The notes under the pieces: model-generated | Database searches by the model: none | What the model saw: only the letters and a program-made list of their open reading frames with translations | What the model was told of the DNA's origin: nothing | Shown here: positions 53,612 to 63,034 of the stretch, in pieces | How the letters are laid out: every line of letters begins with the position of its first letter | Position numbering within the stretch: the first letter of the stretch is position 1 | Position numbers and translations under genes: made by a program | Source: Janthinobacterium sp. TB1-E2 | GTDB taxonomy: Bacteria > Pseudomonadota > Gammaproteobacteria > Burkholderiales > Burkholderiaceae_D | NCBI RefSeq assembly: GCF_036885605.1 | Contig: NZ_CP142523.1 | Coordinates: 1,550,001-1,614,000, forward strand | Reading direction: 5' to 3' | Length of the DNA: 64,000 bases

Positions 53612-56288
53612 GGTCTGTCAGTGTTTTTGGAGTGGAAAGGGTGGCCAGCAGTTCGCCGATGGCGAGCAGGTTGGCCGGTTTGGTCAGATGGTGGTCGAAG
53701 CCGGCCGCGCTCGATTGGCTGCGGTCGTTTTCTGCGCCCCAGCCCGTCAATGCAACGAGCACGACGTTGGTGCCGGCCGGTATCCGGCGCAGCGCGCGCG
53801 CCACTTCGTAGCCGTTCATGCCGGGCAAGCCGATGTCGAGGAAGATGACGTCCGGTAAAAACTGCGGCGCCACGGCCAGGGCTTGCGCGCCATCATGGGC
53901 CACTTGCGTGGCATGGCCCATCATGTCGAGCACGGCGGCGAGGGTAACGGCCGCGTCGACATTGTCGTCGACCACCAGCACGCGGAATTGCGGGCCGCTG
54001 GCGGCAATGGCGGACGCGGCGGACGCGGCGGGTGATGCGGGTGTTGCTGGCGCCGCCGCCAGCAGCGGCAAGCGTACGCTGAAGGTACTGCCCAGGCCGG
54101 CGCCGGGACTGGTCACCGCGGCGCTGCCGCCATGCAACTCGGCCAGGCGACGCACGAGCGACAGGCCGATGCCCAGGCCGCCCTGAGCCCTTCCCATGTT
54201 TTGCCCCACTTGCGTGAACATGTCAAACACGGTCGTAATCGATTCAGCGGGTATGCCCACGCCGCTGTCTTCCACCTCGATCAGCGCCGCGTTGCCGTCG
54301 CGCCGCGCGCGCAAGGCGATGTGGCCGCCGGCCGGCGTGTATTTGGCGGCATTGTTGAGCAAATTGCCCAGCACTTGCGCCAGGCGCGTGGGGTCGGCCT
54401 CGAGCGGCAGCGCCTGTTCGTCGAGTTCTACACGCAACTGATGACGGCCCGCTTCGATCAGCGGCATGCTCGTTTCCACGGCGCTGGCGACGATGGTTTT
54501 CAAGTCCGTGCGTTCGAGCTTGAGTTCGATCTGCCCCCGCGTGATGCGGGCCACGTCGAGTAAATCATTGACCAGATGCACCATCTGATTGACTTGCCGC
54601 TCCATCACGTCGCGCACGCGCGCCACGGTGGCGGGCTTGTCGGCGGCCAGGCGCATGATCTGCAAGCCATTGCGGATGGGTGCGAGCGGGTTGCGCAGTT
54701 CGTGCGCCAGGGTGGCCAGGAATTCCGTCTTGCGCCGGTCCATTTCGGACAGGTTGTCGGCCAGCTGGCGCAATTGCTGCTCCGAGCGCTTGCGCTCGCT
54801 GATGTCGCTGAACAGCACCGTCAGCAGGCGGCTGCCGGGGCCGCCCAGGCGCGCGGCGAAGACTTCGAACCAGCGCTCCATGGCCACGGCTTCGTTTTCA
54901 TAGCGCACGGGTTCGCCGGTCTTGACGACCTGGTCGTACAGGTCGAACCAGTGCTGGTCGTGGTCGGGCACGAAGCTGCGGATGGTCTTGCCGATGGCGT
55001 TTTCCAGTCCCGATTGCTTGACGAAGGAGGGATTGCCTTCGAGGTAGCGGAAATCCACGGGGCGGCCCTGTTCGTCGTACAGCATTTCGATGACGCAAAA
55101 GGCCTGGTCCATCAGCTCGATCAGGGTGCGGTAGCGTTCCTCGCTGCGGCGCAGCGCATCTTCCACCTGCTTTTGGCGCGTGATGTCGAGCAGGACGCCG
55201 GGCAATTGCAGGGGCGTGCCATCGGGCGCGTATTCCGCGCGGCCCCGCGCGATGACCGAGCGGTACTGGCCATCGCCGGCGCCGACGCGATAACTGGCCT
55301 CGAACGGCGTGTGCGCCTGCAGCGCCTCGGTAATCTGCGCGCTGACTTGTTCTCGGTCATCGGGATGGATGATGTCCATGTAGCGCGCCAGCGGCGCCGC
55401 CGTGGCCGCATCGGCATTGACGGGGAACAAACGGGCCATATTGCTGTCGGCTGTGACCCGGTCGGCAACGATGTCCCAGTTCCAGGTGGCCACTTCGCCG
55501 GCCGCCAGGGTCAGGCGCAGGGTTTCCTCGTTTTGCTTGCTGGCCGTCAGGTCGAGCGAGATACCGGACAGGCCGATCACGTTGCCGGCACCGTCGCTGG
55601 CGCAGGTGCCGCGCATGTGTGCCCAGTGCAGCGAGCCATCGGGCCAGCGCACGCGCAGGTCGACTTCAAAATCGCCGGCGCTGGCGATGGCCGCGTGCAC
55701 CACCGTTTGCCAGTGCTGCAGGTCGCCGTCGAGCATGGCGCCCGTCAGCTGCGCGTAATCGATGTGGCTGTCAGGCGGCAGGCCCAGATTGGCCTTGAAG
55801 GCGTCGGAGCCGGCCATGCTGCCGCTGCCCAGGTCGATCTCCCACGTACCCATGCGGCCGCCCTGCATGGCCAGGCGCAGCCGCTGTTCCGTCTGCCGTT
55901 GCTGCGTCACGTCGCAATGCGAACCGAGCCATTCAACGATGCTGCCATCGGGAGCCAGCACCGGCAGCATGCGCACGAGCATATTGCGGTAGGCGCCGCT
56001 GACGTGGCGCAGCCGGTATTCCGCTTCGAACACGCTGGTCAGGTGCGAGGGCACGACGTAAGGCAAGTTGCGGTCATCCGGATGCAGGGCATTGACCCAG
56101 CCGCGGCCCAGCAGTTCGGCCTCGGTCTGGCCCGTGAAGGCGCGCCAGGTGGGCTGGTCGGCATCGAACTGGCCGAAGGTTTTCGTGCTCCAGACGATGT
56201 CGCAATGGGCGCTTAGCAGTAAATGCGCCGCCTGGGCGGCGACGGTGGAGGACGGGACGGCATTGCTGGGCAGGCTGGGTTCTGGCAT
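53604..56288 (-). CDS. Hybrid histidine kinase with several PAS domains
   Basis: An 894-residue soluble sensor kinase. Four PAS/PAC-like units span about 30-510, followed by a HisKA domain with the phospho-accepting His in [19 protein letters not shown], a HATPase_c domain ([40 protein letters not shown]) and a C-terminal receiver with Asp in [16 protein letters not shown]. No membrane helix, so it senses cytoplasmic signals. The ATG at 56288 is preferred to a GTG at 56327. It overlaps the beta-lactamase start by eight bases. Confidence 0.92.
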   Translation of the reverse strand: MPEPSLPSNAVPSSTVAAQAAHLLLSAHCDIVWSTKTFGQFDADQPTWRAFTGQTEAELLGRGWVNALHPDDRNLPYVVPSHLTSVFEAEYRLRHVSGAYRNMLVRMLPVLAPDGSIVEWLGSHCDVTQQRQTEQRLRLAMQGGRMGTWEIDLGSGSMAGSDAFKANLGLPPDSHIDYAQLTGAMLDGDLQHWQTVVHAAIASAGDFEVDLRVRWPDGSLHWAHMRGTCASDGAGNVIGLSGISLDLTASKQNEETLRLTLAAGEVATWNWDIVADRVTADSNMARLFPVNADAATAAPLARYMDIIHPDDREQVSAQITEALQAHTPFEASYRVGAGDGQYRSVIARGRAEYAPDGTPLQLPGVLLDITRQKQVEDALRRSEERYRTLIELMDQAFCVIEMLYDEQGRPVDFRYLEGNPSFVKQSGLENAIGKTIRSFVPDHDQHWFDLYDQVVKTGEPVRYENEAVAMERWFEVFAARLGGPGSRLLTVLFSDISERKRSEQQLRQLADNLSEMDRRKTEFLATLAHELRNPLAPIRNGLQIMRLAADKPATVARVRDVMERQVNQMVHLVNDLLDVARITRGQIELKLERTDLKTIVASAVETSMPLIEAGRHQLRVELDEQALPLEADPTRLAQVLGNLLNNAAKYTPAGGHIALRARRDGNAALIEVEDSGVGIPAESITTVFDMFTQVGQNMGRAQGGLGIGLSLVRRLAELHGGSAAVTSPGAGLGSTFSVRLPLLAAAPATPASPAASAASAIAASGPQFRVLVVDDNVDAAVTLAAVLDMMGHATQVAHDGAQALAVAPQFLPDVIFLDIGLPGMNGYEVARALRRIPAGTNVVLVALTGWGAENDRSQSSAAGFDHHLTKPANLLAIGELLATLSTPKTLTDHD

Positions 56289-56798
56289 GGCGGCGATCAA
56301 CGATGGTGCAGGGGGCCGCCGCCGCACTGGAATGGGGCGGCATGGCAGCGCAAGTCTGGCGATATTACAACTATTTTTACCGTCGGGGCTGTCTTGCAGG
56401 ATGCCAATTCCGCTTTCGTCTGGCCTGGCGAAAAAGGCATGCCATAGGGCAAGTCATCAGGGCAAATAGCAAGGCAAGGGCGTTATTGTGGCTGAATAAC
56501 CACTAGTGGGCCCTTTATGTTGATGAATGAATATTTTACATAACAATATTCTTGCAGCGCATAAGGCGCTTGAATTAAATTGGCGCCTTACTCAAAAGTT
56601 GGTGTTCATCAGACATCCTGGAGATGCGGCCGCTACCGCTGTCAGCCAGCACGACAGCCAGGGCAGAGCCAGTGACGCCAGGAGCGGAGAGACATTCGCT
56701 CGCGCTGCTGCACCGTGATGGTGCACACGATCATCCAGCGCCGTACATAAGCCGGAGACAGGTTTCGCAATTCTTTTTTTAAACTTCTGGGAAACAAC
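56289..56798. other. Divergent region, hybrid kinase and TonB-dependent receptor
   Basis: 510 bases with no convincing gene. An AT-rich stretch at 56515-56600 likely carries the receptor promoter; I see no Fur-type element in it. Confidence 0.45.
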
Positions 56799-59045
56799 AT
56801 GATCAAGATGTCCAAGATGCACAAGCGGTTGTGCGCCAAAAGCGCCGCCATGCTGGCACTGTCCGCTGCCCTGCCTATCGGCTCGGCTTATGCAGATGAA
56901 GTCGCTGCTGAGACGGCGCCTGCCGCCAGCCAGCTGGAAACCGTGACCGTGACGGCGCAGCGCCGCAAGGAAAATATCCGCGACGTACCCGTCTCTGTCT
57001 CGCTGCTGCGCGACGAGAAGCTCGACGTGCTGGTCTCCAGCGGTCAGGATATCCGCGTGCTGGCCGGCAAAGTGCCGAGCCTGAACGTGGAATCGTCGAA
57101 CGGCCGTACCTTCCCCCGCTTCTACATCCGCGGCTACGGCAACACCGATTTCAACATCTTTGCATCGCAACCTGTTTCCCTGATTTACGACGATGTCGTG
57201 CAAGAAAATCCTATCCTCAAGGGCTATCCGATTTTCGACGTGGCTGGCGTGGAAGTATTGCGCGGCCCGCAAGGTACCTTGTTCGGCCGCAATACGCCTG
57301 CCGGCGTGGTCAAGTTCGAATCCGTCAAGCCGAACCTGGACAAGGTTGAAGGCTATTACAATGTCTCCGCCGCCACGCACAACACGACCAACTTCGATGG
57401 CGCCGTCAACGTGCCACTGAGCAAAGAATGGGCGCTGCGCTTCTCGACCCTGCGCCAGCACCGCGACGACTACGTCGACAACACGTTTACGGGCCAGAAA
57501 AACGCACTGGACGGCTACGACGAACACGCCGAACGCGTGCAACTGCTGTACGCGCCGAACACCATGTTCAACGCCCTGTTCAATGTGCACCAGCGCAGCA
57601 CCACGGGCAGCGCGCGCATCTTCTACGCCAACATGATCAAGCAGGGCACGAACGATATCGTCGACGGCTTTGATCCGAACAAGTCGTTCACGAATGCGCC
57701 GAATTTCCAGCGCCTGCGCACCAACGGCGCCAGCGCCCGCCTGAGCTGGGACCTGGATGGTATTAAACTGTACTCGGTCACCGGCTTTGAACAGGTCGGC
57801 AATTACGTGTCGCATGGCGACATCGATGGCGGCACGCCGAACGGACTTGGCCCGACCAGCCCCAACTTCATTCCTTTCCAGGTTGAAACGGCCGGCGGCA
57901 TTACCAGCGTGAAGCAATACTCGCAAGAATTCCGCGCCGAATCGAAAAATGCCGGTCCGCTCAACTGGCAGGCTGGCGTGTACTACTTCAATGAAGATGC
58001 CAACGGTTTCACCGACAACTTCGATACCAACACGCATGTGCTGACCACGCATCTGGCCAGCCGCCAGAAGAACTCGGCCTGGGCAACGTTTGGTTCCGTC
58101 AACTACGCCGTCAACGATGACTTCATGCTGCGCGCCGGTTTGCGCTACACCAAGGACAAGAAGGATTTCAACACGGTGGAAGCGACCAACATCGTGCAGG
58201 TCAGCCCGACCAGCGCCGATGTCAGCAAAGCCAAGGTCAACTGGGACTTGAGCGGTACCTATAAATACAACAAGGACGTGAACTTCTACGGCCGTGTCGC
58301 CACTGGTTTCCGCGCGCCAAGTATCGCCCCGGCCAGCACCAGCGTGCCTGTCACCGTGGCCGATGCGGAAACGATCACCTCGTTCGAAGCCGGTATCAAG
58401 GCCGACCTGTTCGAGCGCCGCGCCCGCGTGGCCTTCAGCCTGTACAACTATCAGGTGAAGAACCAGCAATTGACGGTCGTGGGCGGCACCTCGAACGTGA
58501 CGCGTTTGATCAATGCAGCTAAGACGAACGGCCGTGGCGCGGAATTGGAACTGGAAGGTTTTGTCACGCCGAGCCTGAAGATGTCCCTGGGCGGCAGCTA
58601 CAACTTCACGGAAATCAAGGATCCAAGCCTGTCGATCGCTACCTGCGCCCAAACGCGTTGTACCGTGACCGATTCGCTGACCACCGGCAACCGTGCAATC
58701 ATCGACGGCAATCCATTGCCGCAAGCGCCGAAGTGGACGATCACTGCCACGGGCCGTTATTCGATCCCGATGGAAAACGGCGAATTCTTCGTCTTCACGG
58801 ACTGGGCTTACCGCAGCAAGATCAACTTCTTCCTGTATGAAGCGACCGAGTTCACCGGCAAGGCAATGGTCGAAGGCGGCTTGCGCGTGGGCTACACCTG
58901 GGATGCTGGCAAGTATGAAATGGCCGTTTTTGGCCGCAACATCACCGACACCCAGCGCATCACGGGCGCCATCGACTTCAACAACCGTACGGGCTTCATC
59001 AATGAGCCACGTCAGTTTGGCGTACAGTTCAAAGGCAACTTCTAA
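56799..59045 (+). CDS. TonB-dependent receptor
   Basis: A 748-residue outer-membrane receptor: signal peptide MLALSAALPIGSAYA, TonB-box-like LETVTVTAQRRKENIRDVP, plug segment VEVLRGPQGTLFGRNTPAGV, and a barrel ending FGVQFKGNF. It resembles the 48084 receptor in its plug but not closely in the barrel, so the substrates probably differ. GGGAAAC precedes the ATG. Two GC-rich hairpins follow; the second has a T-run. Confidence 0.9.
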   Translation: MIKMSKMHKRLCAKSAAMLALSAALPIGSAYADEVAAETAPAASQLETVTVTAQRRKENIRDVPVSVSLLRDEKLDVLVSSGQDIRVLAGKVPSLNVESSNGRTFPRFYIRGYGNTDFNIFASQPVSLIYDDVVQENPILKGYPIFDVAGVEVLRGPQGTLFGRNTPAGVVKFESVKPNLDKVEGYYNVSAATHNTTNFDGAVNVPLSKEWALRFSTLRQHRDDYVDNTFTGQKNALDGYDEHAERVQLLYAPNTMFNALFNVHQRSTTGSARIFYANMIKQGTNDIVDGFDPNKSFTNAPNFQRLRTNGASARLSWDLDGIKLYSVTGFEQVGNYVSHGDIDGGTPNGLGPTSPNFIPFQVETAGGITSVKQYSQEFRAESKNAGPLNWQAGVYYFNEDANGFTDNFDTNTHVLTTHLASRQKNSAWATFGSVNYAVNDDFMLRAGLRYTKDKKDFNTVEATNIVQVSPTSADVSKAKVNWDLSGTYKYNKDVNFYGRVATGFRAPSIAPASTSVPVTVADAETITSFEAGIKADLFERRARVAFSLYNYQVKNQQLTVVGGTSNVTRLINAAKTNGRGAELELEGFVTPSLKMSLGGSYNFTEIKDPSLSIATCAQTRCTVTDSLTTGNRAIIDGNPLPQAPKWTITATGRYSIPMENGEFFVFTDWAYRSKINFFLYEATEFTGKAMVEGGLRVGYTWDAGKYEMAVFGRNITDTQRITGAIDFNNRTGFINEPRQFGVQFKGNF

Positions 59046-59058
59046 TTGCCTGATACCA

Positions 59059-59125
59059 GGCGCCGGCCCTAGCGGCTGGCGCCTGCATTGCTACCCGCCC
59101 GGTTCGCGCCGTGGCGGGTTTTTTT
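59059..59125 (+). terminator. Terminator hairpins after the TonB-dependent receptor
   Basis: First stem AGGCGCC / GGCGCCT (59059-59084), second stem ACCCGCC / GGCGGGT (59093-59119) followed by TTTTTTT. The second is a standard intrinsic terminator and its T-run overlaps the end of the convergent gluQ gene. Confidence 0.8.
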
Positions 59126-60047
59126 AAGTGCGCTCGGGAAGGCGCGCCAGCCGTTGCGCCCAGGTGGGAATGGCTTGCCGCCAGAAATCTTCCACCTTGT
59201 CGGCACGCACGTCGAGGCCGAGGAAGCGGGCGGCCGGCAGCAGCGCCGACGTCAGTAGTTCGGCTTGTGTTCCTGTATCGAAGGCGAGGGCACCCGTCTG
59301 CTTGGACAGCTTTTCGCCGCTGTCGTTCGTGACGACAGGCACGTGCAGGAAGCCGGGATGGGGCAAGCCCAGCACATCCTGCAGATACAGCTGGCGCGGC
59401 GTGGAATCGAGCAAGTCCGCACCGCGCACCACCTGCGTGATACCCTGCGCGCCATCGTCGACGACCACGGCCAGTTGATACGCCCAGTAACCGTCGCCGC
59501 GCAGCACGATAAAGTCGCCCACCTCGCTGGCCAGGTCCTGCCGCTGCGGGCCCGCCCAGCGGTCGGCAAAAGCGTACATCGCATCCGCCCCCTGCGGCAC
59601 CCGCAGCCGCAAGGCCCGCGCCGCCTTGCCCGGCGCCAAACCGTGACGGCACGTGCCCGGATACACGGCGGCCCCATTCTTCGGCGTTCCCGCCTGCAAG
59701 TTCGAATCCTGGATCTCCTTGCGCGAACAGCCGCACGCATACACGAGCCCATCGTCCTGCAACTGCTTGAGCGCCGCCTCGTACAGCGGCAGCCGCCGGC
59801 TCTGCCACGTCGCCTCGCCATCCCAATGCATGCCGCAGCGCTGCAGGCTGGCCAGAATGCCGGCGTCGGCGCCCTCGACATTGCGGTCATAGTCCAGGTC
59901 CTCGATACGCAACAGCCACGTGCCGCGATGCACCTTCGCATCAAGATAACTGGCCATGGCGGCAACGAGCGAGCCCATGTGCAGGGGACCGGAGGGGGAG
60001 GGGGCGAAGCGGCCGATGTAGGGGGAGGAGGAGAGAAGACTGTTCAT
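59124..60047 (-). CDS. gluQ: Glutamyl-Q tRNA(Asp) synthetase
   Basis: Paralogue of the GluRS catalytic core that attaches glutamate to queuosine-34 of tRNA-Asp. The 307-residue protein has GRFAPSPSGPLHMGSLVAA with the HIGH-like motif, the zinc site Cys-x-Cys (YACGCSRKE), Tyr and CRHG, and a KMSKS-like EKLSKQTG. It lacks the GluRS anticodon-binding domain, as expected for this subfamily. The ATG at 60047 gives the normal start; its Shine-Dalgarno is weak. Confidence 0.93.
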   Translation of the reverse strand: MNSLLSSSPYIGRFAPSPSGPLHMGSLVAAMASYLDAKVHRGTWLLRIEDLDYDRNVEGADAGILASLQRCGMHWDGEATWQSRRLPLYEAALKQLQDDGLVYACGCSRKEIQDSNLQAGTPKNGAAVYPGTCRHGLAPGKAARALRLRVPQGADAMYAFADRWAGPQRQDLASEVGDFIVLRGDGYWAYQLAVVVDDGAQGITQVVRGADLLDSTPRQLYLQDVLGLPHPGFLHVPVVTNDSGEKLSKQTGALAFDTGTQAELLTSALLPAARFLGLDVRADKVEDFWRQAIPTWAQRLARLPERT

Positions 60048-60267
60048 GCGTGCTGGCAAAGCGGCGACGGCGCTTGTTAACCGGAGTGGAGCAAGCGTCA
60101 AGTATCGTGGAGGGAATCAGACGTGTCAAATGCGGAAAGCGCACGGGCGTGTGCAATCAGCTCCGTTTGCCTTTGTCATACTGTAGTGGCTGTCCACGAA
60201 CGTAGTCTCTCCAGCACAAAGTTTCCATGCCGGTATTCGCTACGTTCGTGGGTATTGATTGCTGCAA

Positions 60268-61131
60268 TTAGAAATGATACTCCGCGCGTATCATCGGCGT
60301 CTTCGCCGTCTGTCCCACGTTGCCCGTGGTGGCGGGCGAGTTGCCGAACTTGTTCTTCCAGTACTGGTATTCCAGGCCCACGCGGAAGGTGTTCTTGGCG
60401 CTGCCCAGGGCCGCGCCCACGTCGAACATCACCTGCATGTCGATGTTCGTTTCCACTGCCGTCTTGCGGCCCACTTCATCGTTGCCTTTCGAATCGATGA
60501 GGTTAAAGAAGCCTTCGAACGAGAACAGCGGCGACAGGGGGATGCCCCAGGCGCCCGTCAGCATGGCGTGCGTTTTATACGTGTAGCGGCCCGTCACTTG
60601 TGAGATGGGCGGGAAGGCGCCGCTGGGGGCGTTGCTTTCGCGCAGCAACAGCAGGCTGGTGTTGAAGAAGCCGGGCACGTCCCACATCAGGGTGGGGCCG
60701 GCCACCAGCATGCGCTTGCGCGAGTTGTAGCCGACGTCGTTCTTGGTGTTGACGTCGAAGCCCAGGGTAACGCCGACGCCGCGCACGGGGCCGAACTTGA
60801 TGTCGCTGCCGCGCACCTTGCCGATGTCGATGGTGTTGCGGTAGACCAGATACGCTTCCTGCGCGCCGGATGTTTTACCGAGCGCGCCAGGGTCCCTGCT
60901 GTCGGACATGAGGAAATCGAGGTTGACGAAATTGCTGCCGTATTTGTAGCCGCTGGCGTGCGTGATGGCGAAGATGTTTTTCTTGATGTCGTCCGGATTG
61001 AACGGCTCGCGGTAGTCATTGCCGGCGCGCCAGCTCAGCGCGGTATCGCTCCATTCGGCAGCCTGGGCGGTTGCGCCCACGCCGAGAGTGGTAGTGAGGC
61101 AGAGCAACAGACACGGTATGGTTTTTGGCAC
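60268..61131 (-). CDS. Tsx-like nucleoside channel, outer membrane
   Basis: A 287-residue outer-membrane beta-barrel protein of the Tsx channel type. After a signal peptide (CLLLCLTTTLGVGATAQA) come AEWSDTALSWRAGNDYREPF, ITHASGYKYGSNFVNLDFLM and a terminal strand MIRAEYHF with the closing Phe. The start is GTG at 61131, six bases after AGGAG; the in-frame residues upstream are not signal-like. It is divergent from a nucleoside-type ABC importer, which supports a nucleoside uptake role. Confidence 0.8.
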   Translation of the reverse strand: MPKTIPCLLLCLTTTLGVGATAQAAEWSDTALSWRAGNDYREPFNPDDIKKNIFAITHASGYKYGSNFVNLDFLMSDSRDPGALGKTSGAQEAYLVYRNTIDIGKVRGSDIKFGPVRGVGVTLGFDVNTKNDVGYNSRKRMLVAGPTLMWDVPGFFNTSLLLLRESNAPSGAFPPISQVTGRYTYKTHAMLTGAWGIPLSPLFSFEGFFNLIDSKGNDEVGRKTAVETNIDMQVMFDVGAALGSAKNTFRVGLEYQYWKNKFGNSPATTGNVGQTAKTPMIRAEYHF

Positions 61132-61519
61132 TTTCGGCTCCTGATGATGTGAGAAAACGGGAACGGGGGATAGCAGGGTGCGTAGTGCGCACGAAGCGCT
61201 GCGATGAGGAAAATTGCGCACCGTTCAATCCATGATGCGAGAAGCGCCGCGCTGGGCGATATGTCTTGTCTGCATACTTACTATCAGTTCCTGCATATAA
61301 TCATCGCACCTTCCCGCCCTTGCGGGGCAAGGCAGCCGCTGCAAAGCTGATAATTTTTTTCAAAATTGTATACAGGTGTTGTTTTTTTGCGGAAATAGAA
61401 ATGCGCGCCGCCGTGCCCGCCCCCCAAGCGCCGCGGATGCCGATACGATAGAGACAGAGTGTTGATTTGTTCCACCGATCGACATCCCGCATACCACGCA
61501 GCGAGGCACGAAAAAAACA
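61132..61519. other. Divergent promoter region, tsx-like gene and ABC importer
   Basis: 388 bases with no gene. It holds an imperfect hairpin (61311-61334, CCTT-CCGC / GCGG-AAGG) followed by a T-run, then TTGTATACA at 61366-61374 between two T-rich blocks. A control element shared by both units is possible. Confidence 0.5.
61366..61374 (+). promoter_or_regulatory. GTATAC-centred operator candidate
   Basis: TTGTATACA, palindromic about GTATAC, sits in the promoter region of the ABC importer. GntR-type regulators of purine catabolism use sites of similar shape; this is a guess by analogy. Confidence 0.3.
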
Positions 61520-63034
61520 ATGACGGCACGCCTGGAACTCCTCGATATCAGCAAGCGCTATCCGGCCGTGGTGGCCAATGACGGCATCCATTTGACCGTC
61601 GCGCCCGGACAGATCCATGCCGTGCTCGGCGAAAACGGTGCCGGCAAATCGACCCTGATGAAAATCATCTACGGCGCCGTGCAGCCCGATGGCGGCCGCA
61701 TCCTGTGGAATGGCAGCGAAGTCGAGATCGCCAACCCGTCAGCCGCGCGGGCGCTGGGCATCGCCATGGTGTTCCAGCACTTTTCCCTGTTCGACACCTT
61801 GACCGTGACGGAAAACATCGCCCTCGGTTTGCCAGCCGGCACCAATATGGCGGAGCTGGCGCAGCGCATCGAAGACACGGCGCGCCAGTACGGCCTGGAC
61901 CTGGAGCCGCAGCGCCATGTCCACACCTTGTCCGTCGGCGAATGCCAACGCGTGGAAATCGTGCGCGCCTTGCTGGCCAAGCCGCAACTGTTGATCCTCG
62001 ACGAGCCGACGTCCGTATTGACGCCGGGCGCCGTGGAAAAACTGTTTACCACCTTGCGCCAGTTGGCGGCCGAAGGCTGCAGCATCCTCTACATCAGCCA
62101 CAAGCTCGACGAGATCCGCGCCCTGTGCCATACCTGCACGGTGGTGCGCGCCGGCAAGAACGCGGGCGTGTGCGATCCGTCGCAGGAGTCGGCGGCCAGC
62201 CTGTCGCGCATGATGATCGGCGCCGAGCCGCCCGCCGTCACGCGCGTGGCGCGCACGCCCGGCGCGGCCATGCTGAGCGTCAAGGGCCTGGATCTGCCGA
62301 AGAGCCACCCGTTTGCCACACAGTTGACGGACATCAATTTCGACGTGCGCGCGGGCGAGATCGTCGGCATCGCGGGCGTGTCCGGCAATGGCCAGCAGGA
62401 ATTGCTGGCGGCCCTGTCGGGCGAGGACATGCGCGCGGCCGCCGACAGTATCGTGCTGAATGGCACGCCAGCGGGACGCTTGCCGCCGGGACGCCGACGC
62501 GCCCTCGGTTTCGGCTTTGTGCCCGAGGAAAGGCTGGGACGCGGCGCCGTGCCCGATATGGGGCTGGCGGACAACGTTTTGTTGAGCCTGCAGACACCGG
62601 CCACCATCCGCCACGGCTTCGTGCGCCACAAGGTTATCGCGCAGCGGGCGGCCGCCATCATCGCCCGTTTCCAGGTCAAGGCAGGCGGGCCGCAAGCGCT
62701 GGCGCGCAGCCTGTCGGGCGGCAACTTGCAGAAATATATAGTCGGACGCGAAGTCATGCGCGAACCCACGGTGCTGGTCGTGGCGCAGCCGACCTGGGGC
62801 GTGGACGTGGGCGCGGCCGCGCAAATCCGCGCCGAATTGCTGGCGCTGCGCGACGCCGGTTGCGCGCTGCTGGTCGTATCGGAGGAGCTCGATGAATTGT
62901 TCGACATCAGCGACCGCTTGCTGGTGATGGCGAAGGGAAAAATCTCGCCGTCGCTCGACGTGGGTGACGCGAGCGTGGCCCAGGTGGGGCAATGGATGAG
63001 CGGGTTGTGGCCGCAGGAGGCAGCCCATGGCTAA
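61520..63034 (+). CDS. Nucleoside/sugar ABC transporter, ATP-binding protein
   Basis: A 504-residue protein with two ABC domains in tandem, the form used by ribose- and BmpA-type nucleoside importers. First domain: Walker A GENGAGKST, signature LSVGECQR, Walker B LLILDEPTSVLTP. Second: Walker A replaced by GVSGNGQQE, signature LSGGNLQK, Walker B-like VLVVAQPTWGVD with Gln for Glu, the degenerate second site normal for this family. The permease gene begins eight bases inside its end. The neighbouring Tsx-like porin points to nucleosides as substrate. Confidence 0.92.
   Translation: MTARLELLDISKRYPAVVANDGIHLTVAPGQIHAVLGENGAGKSTLMKIIYGAVQPDGGRILWNGSEVEIANPSAARALGIAMVFQHFSLFDTLTVTENIALGLPAGTNMAELAQRIEDTARQYGLDLEPQRHVHTLSVGECQRVEIVRALLAKPQLLILDEPTSVLTPGAVEKLFTTLRQLAAEGCSILYISHKLDEIRALCHTCTVVRAGKNAGVCDPSQESAASLSRMMIGAEPPAVTRVARTPGAAMLSVKGLDLPKSHPFATQLTDINFDVRAGEIVGIAGVSGNGQQELLAALSGEDMRAAADSIVLNGTPAGRLPPGRRRALGFGFVPEERLGRGAVPDMGLADNVLLSLQTPATIRHGFVRHKVIAQRAAAIIARFQVKAGGPQALARSLSGGNLQKYIVGREVMREPTVLVVAQPTWGVDVGAAAQIRAELLALRDAGCALLVVSEELDELFDISDRLLVMAKGKISPSLDVGDASVAQVGQWMSGLWPQEAAHG

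Noticed and set aside
54576..56216. 546-codon plus-strand frame inside the hybrid kinase gene
   Set aside because: Antisense of a clear multi-PAS kinase; no start signal and no domain.
56592..58724. 710-codon minus-strand frame opposite the TonB-dependent receptor
   Set aside because: Antisense shadow; the receptor on the plus strand is complete with signal peptide and plug.
61280..61345. Possible purine riboswitch before the nucleoside ABC importer
   Set aside because: CATATAAT matches one half of the usual closing stem, but the conserved core loops of the class are absent.
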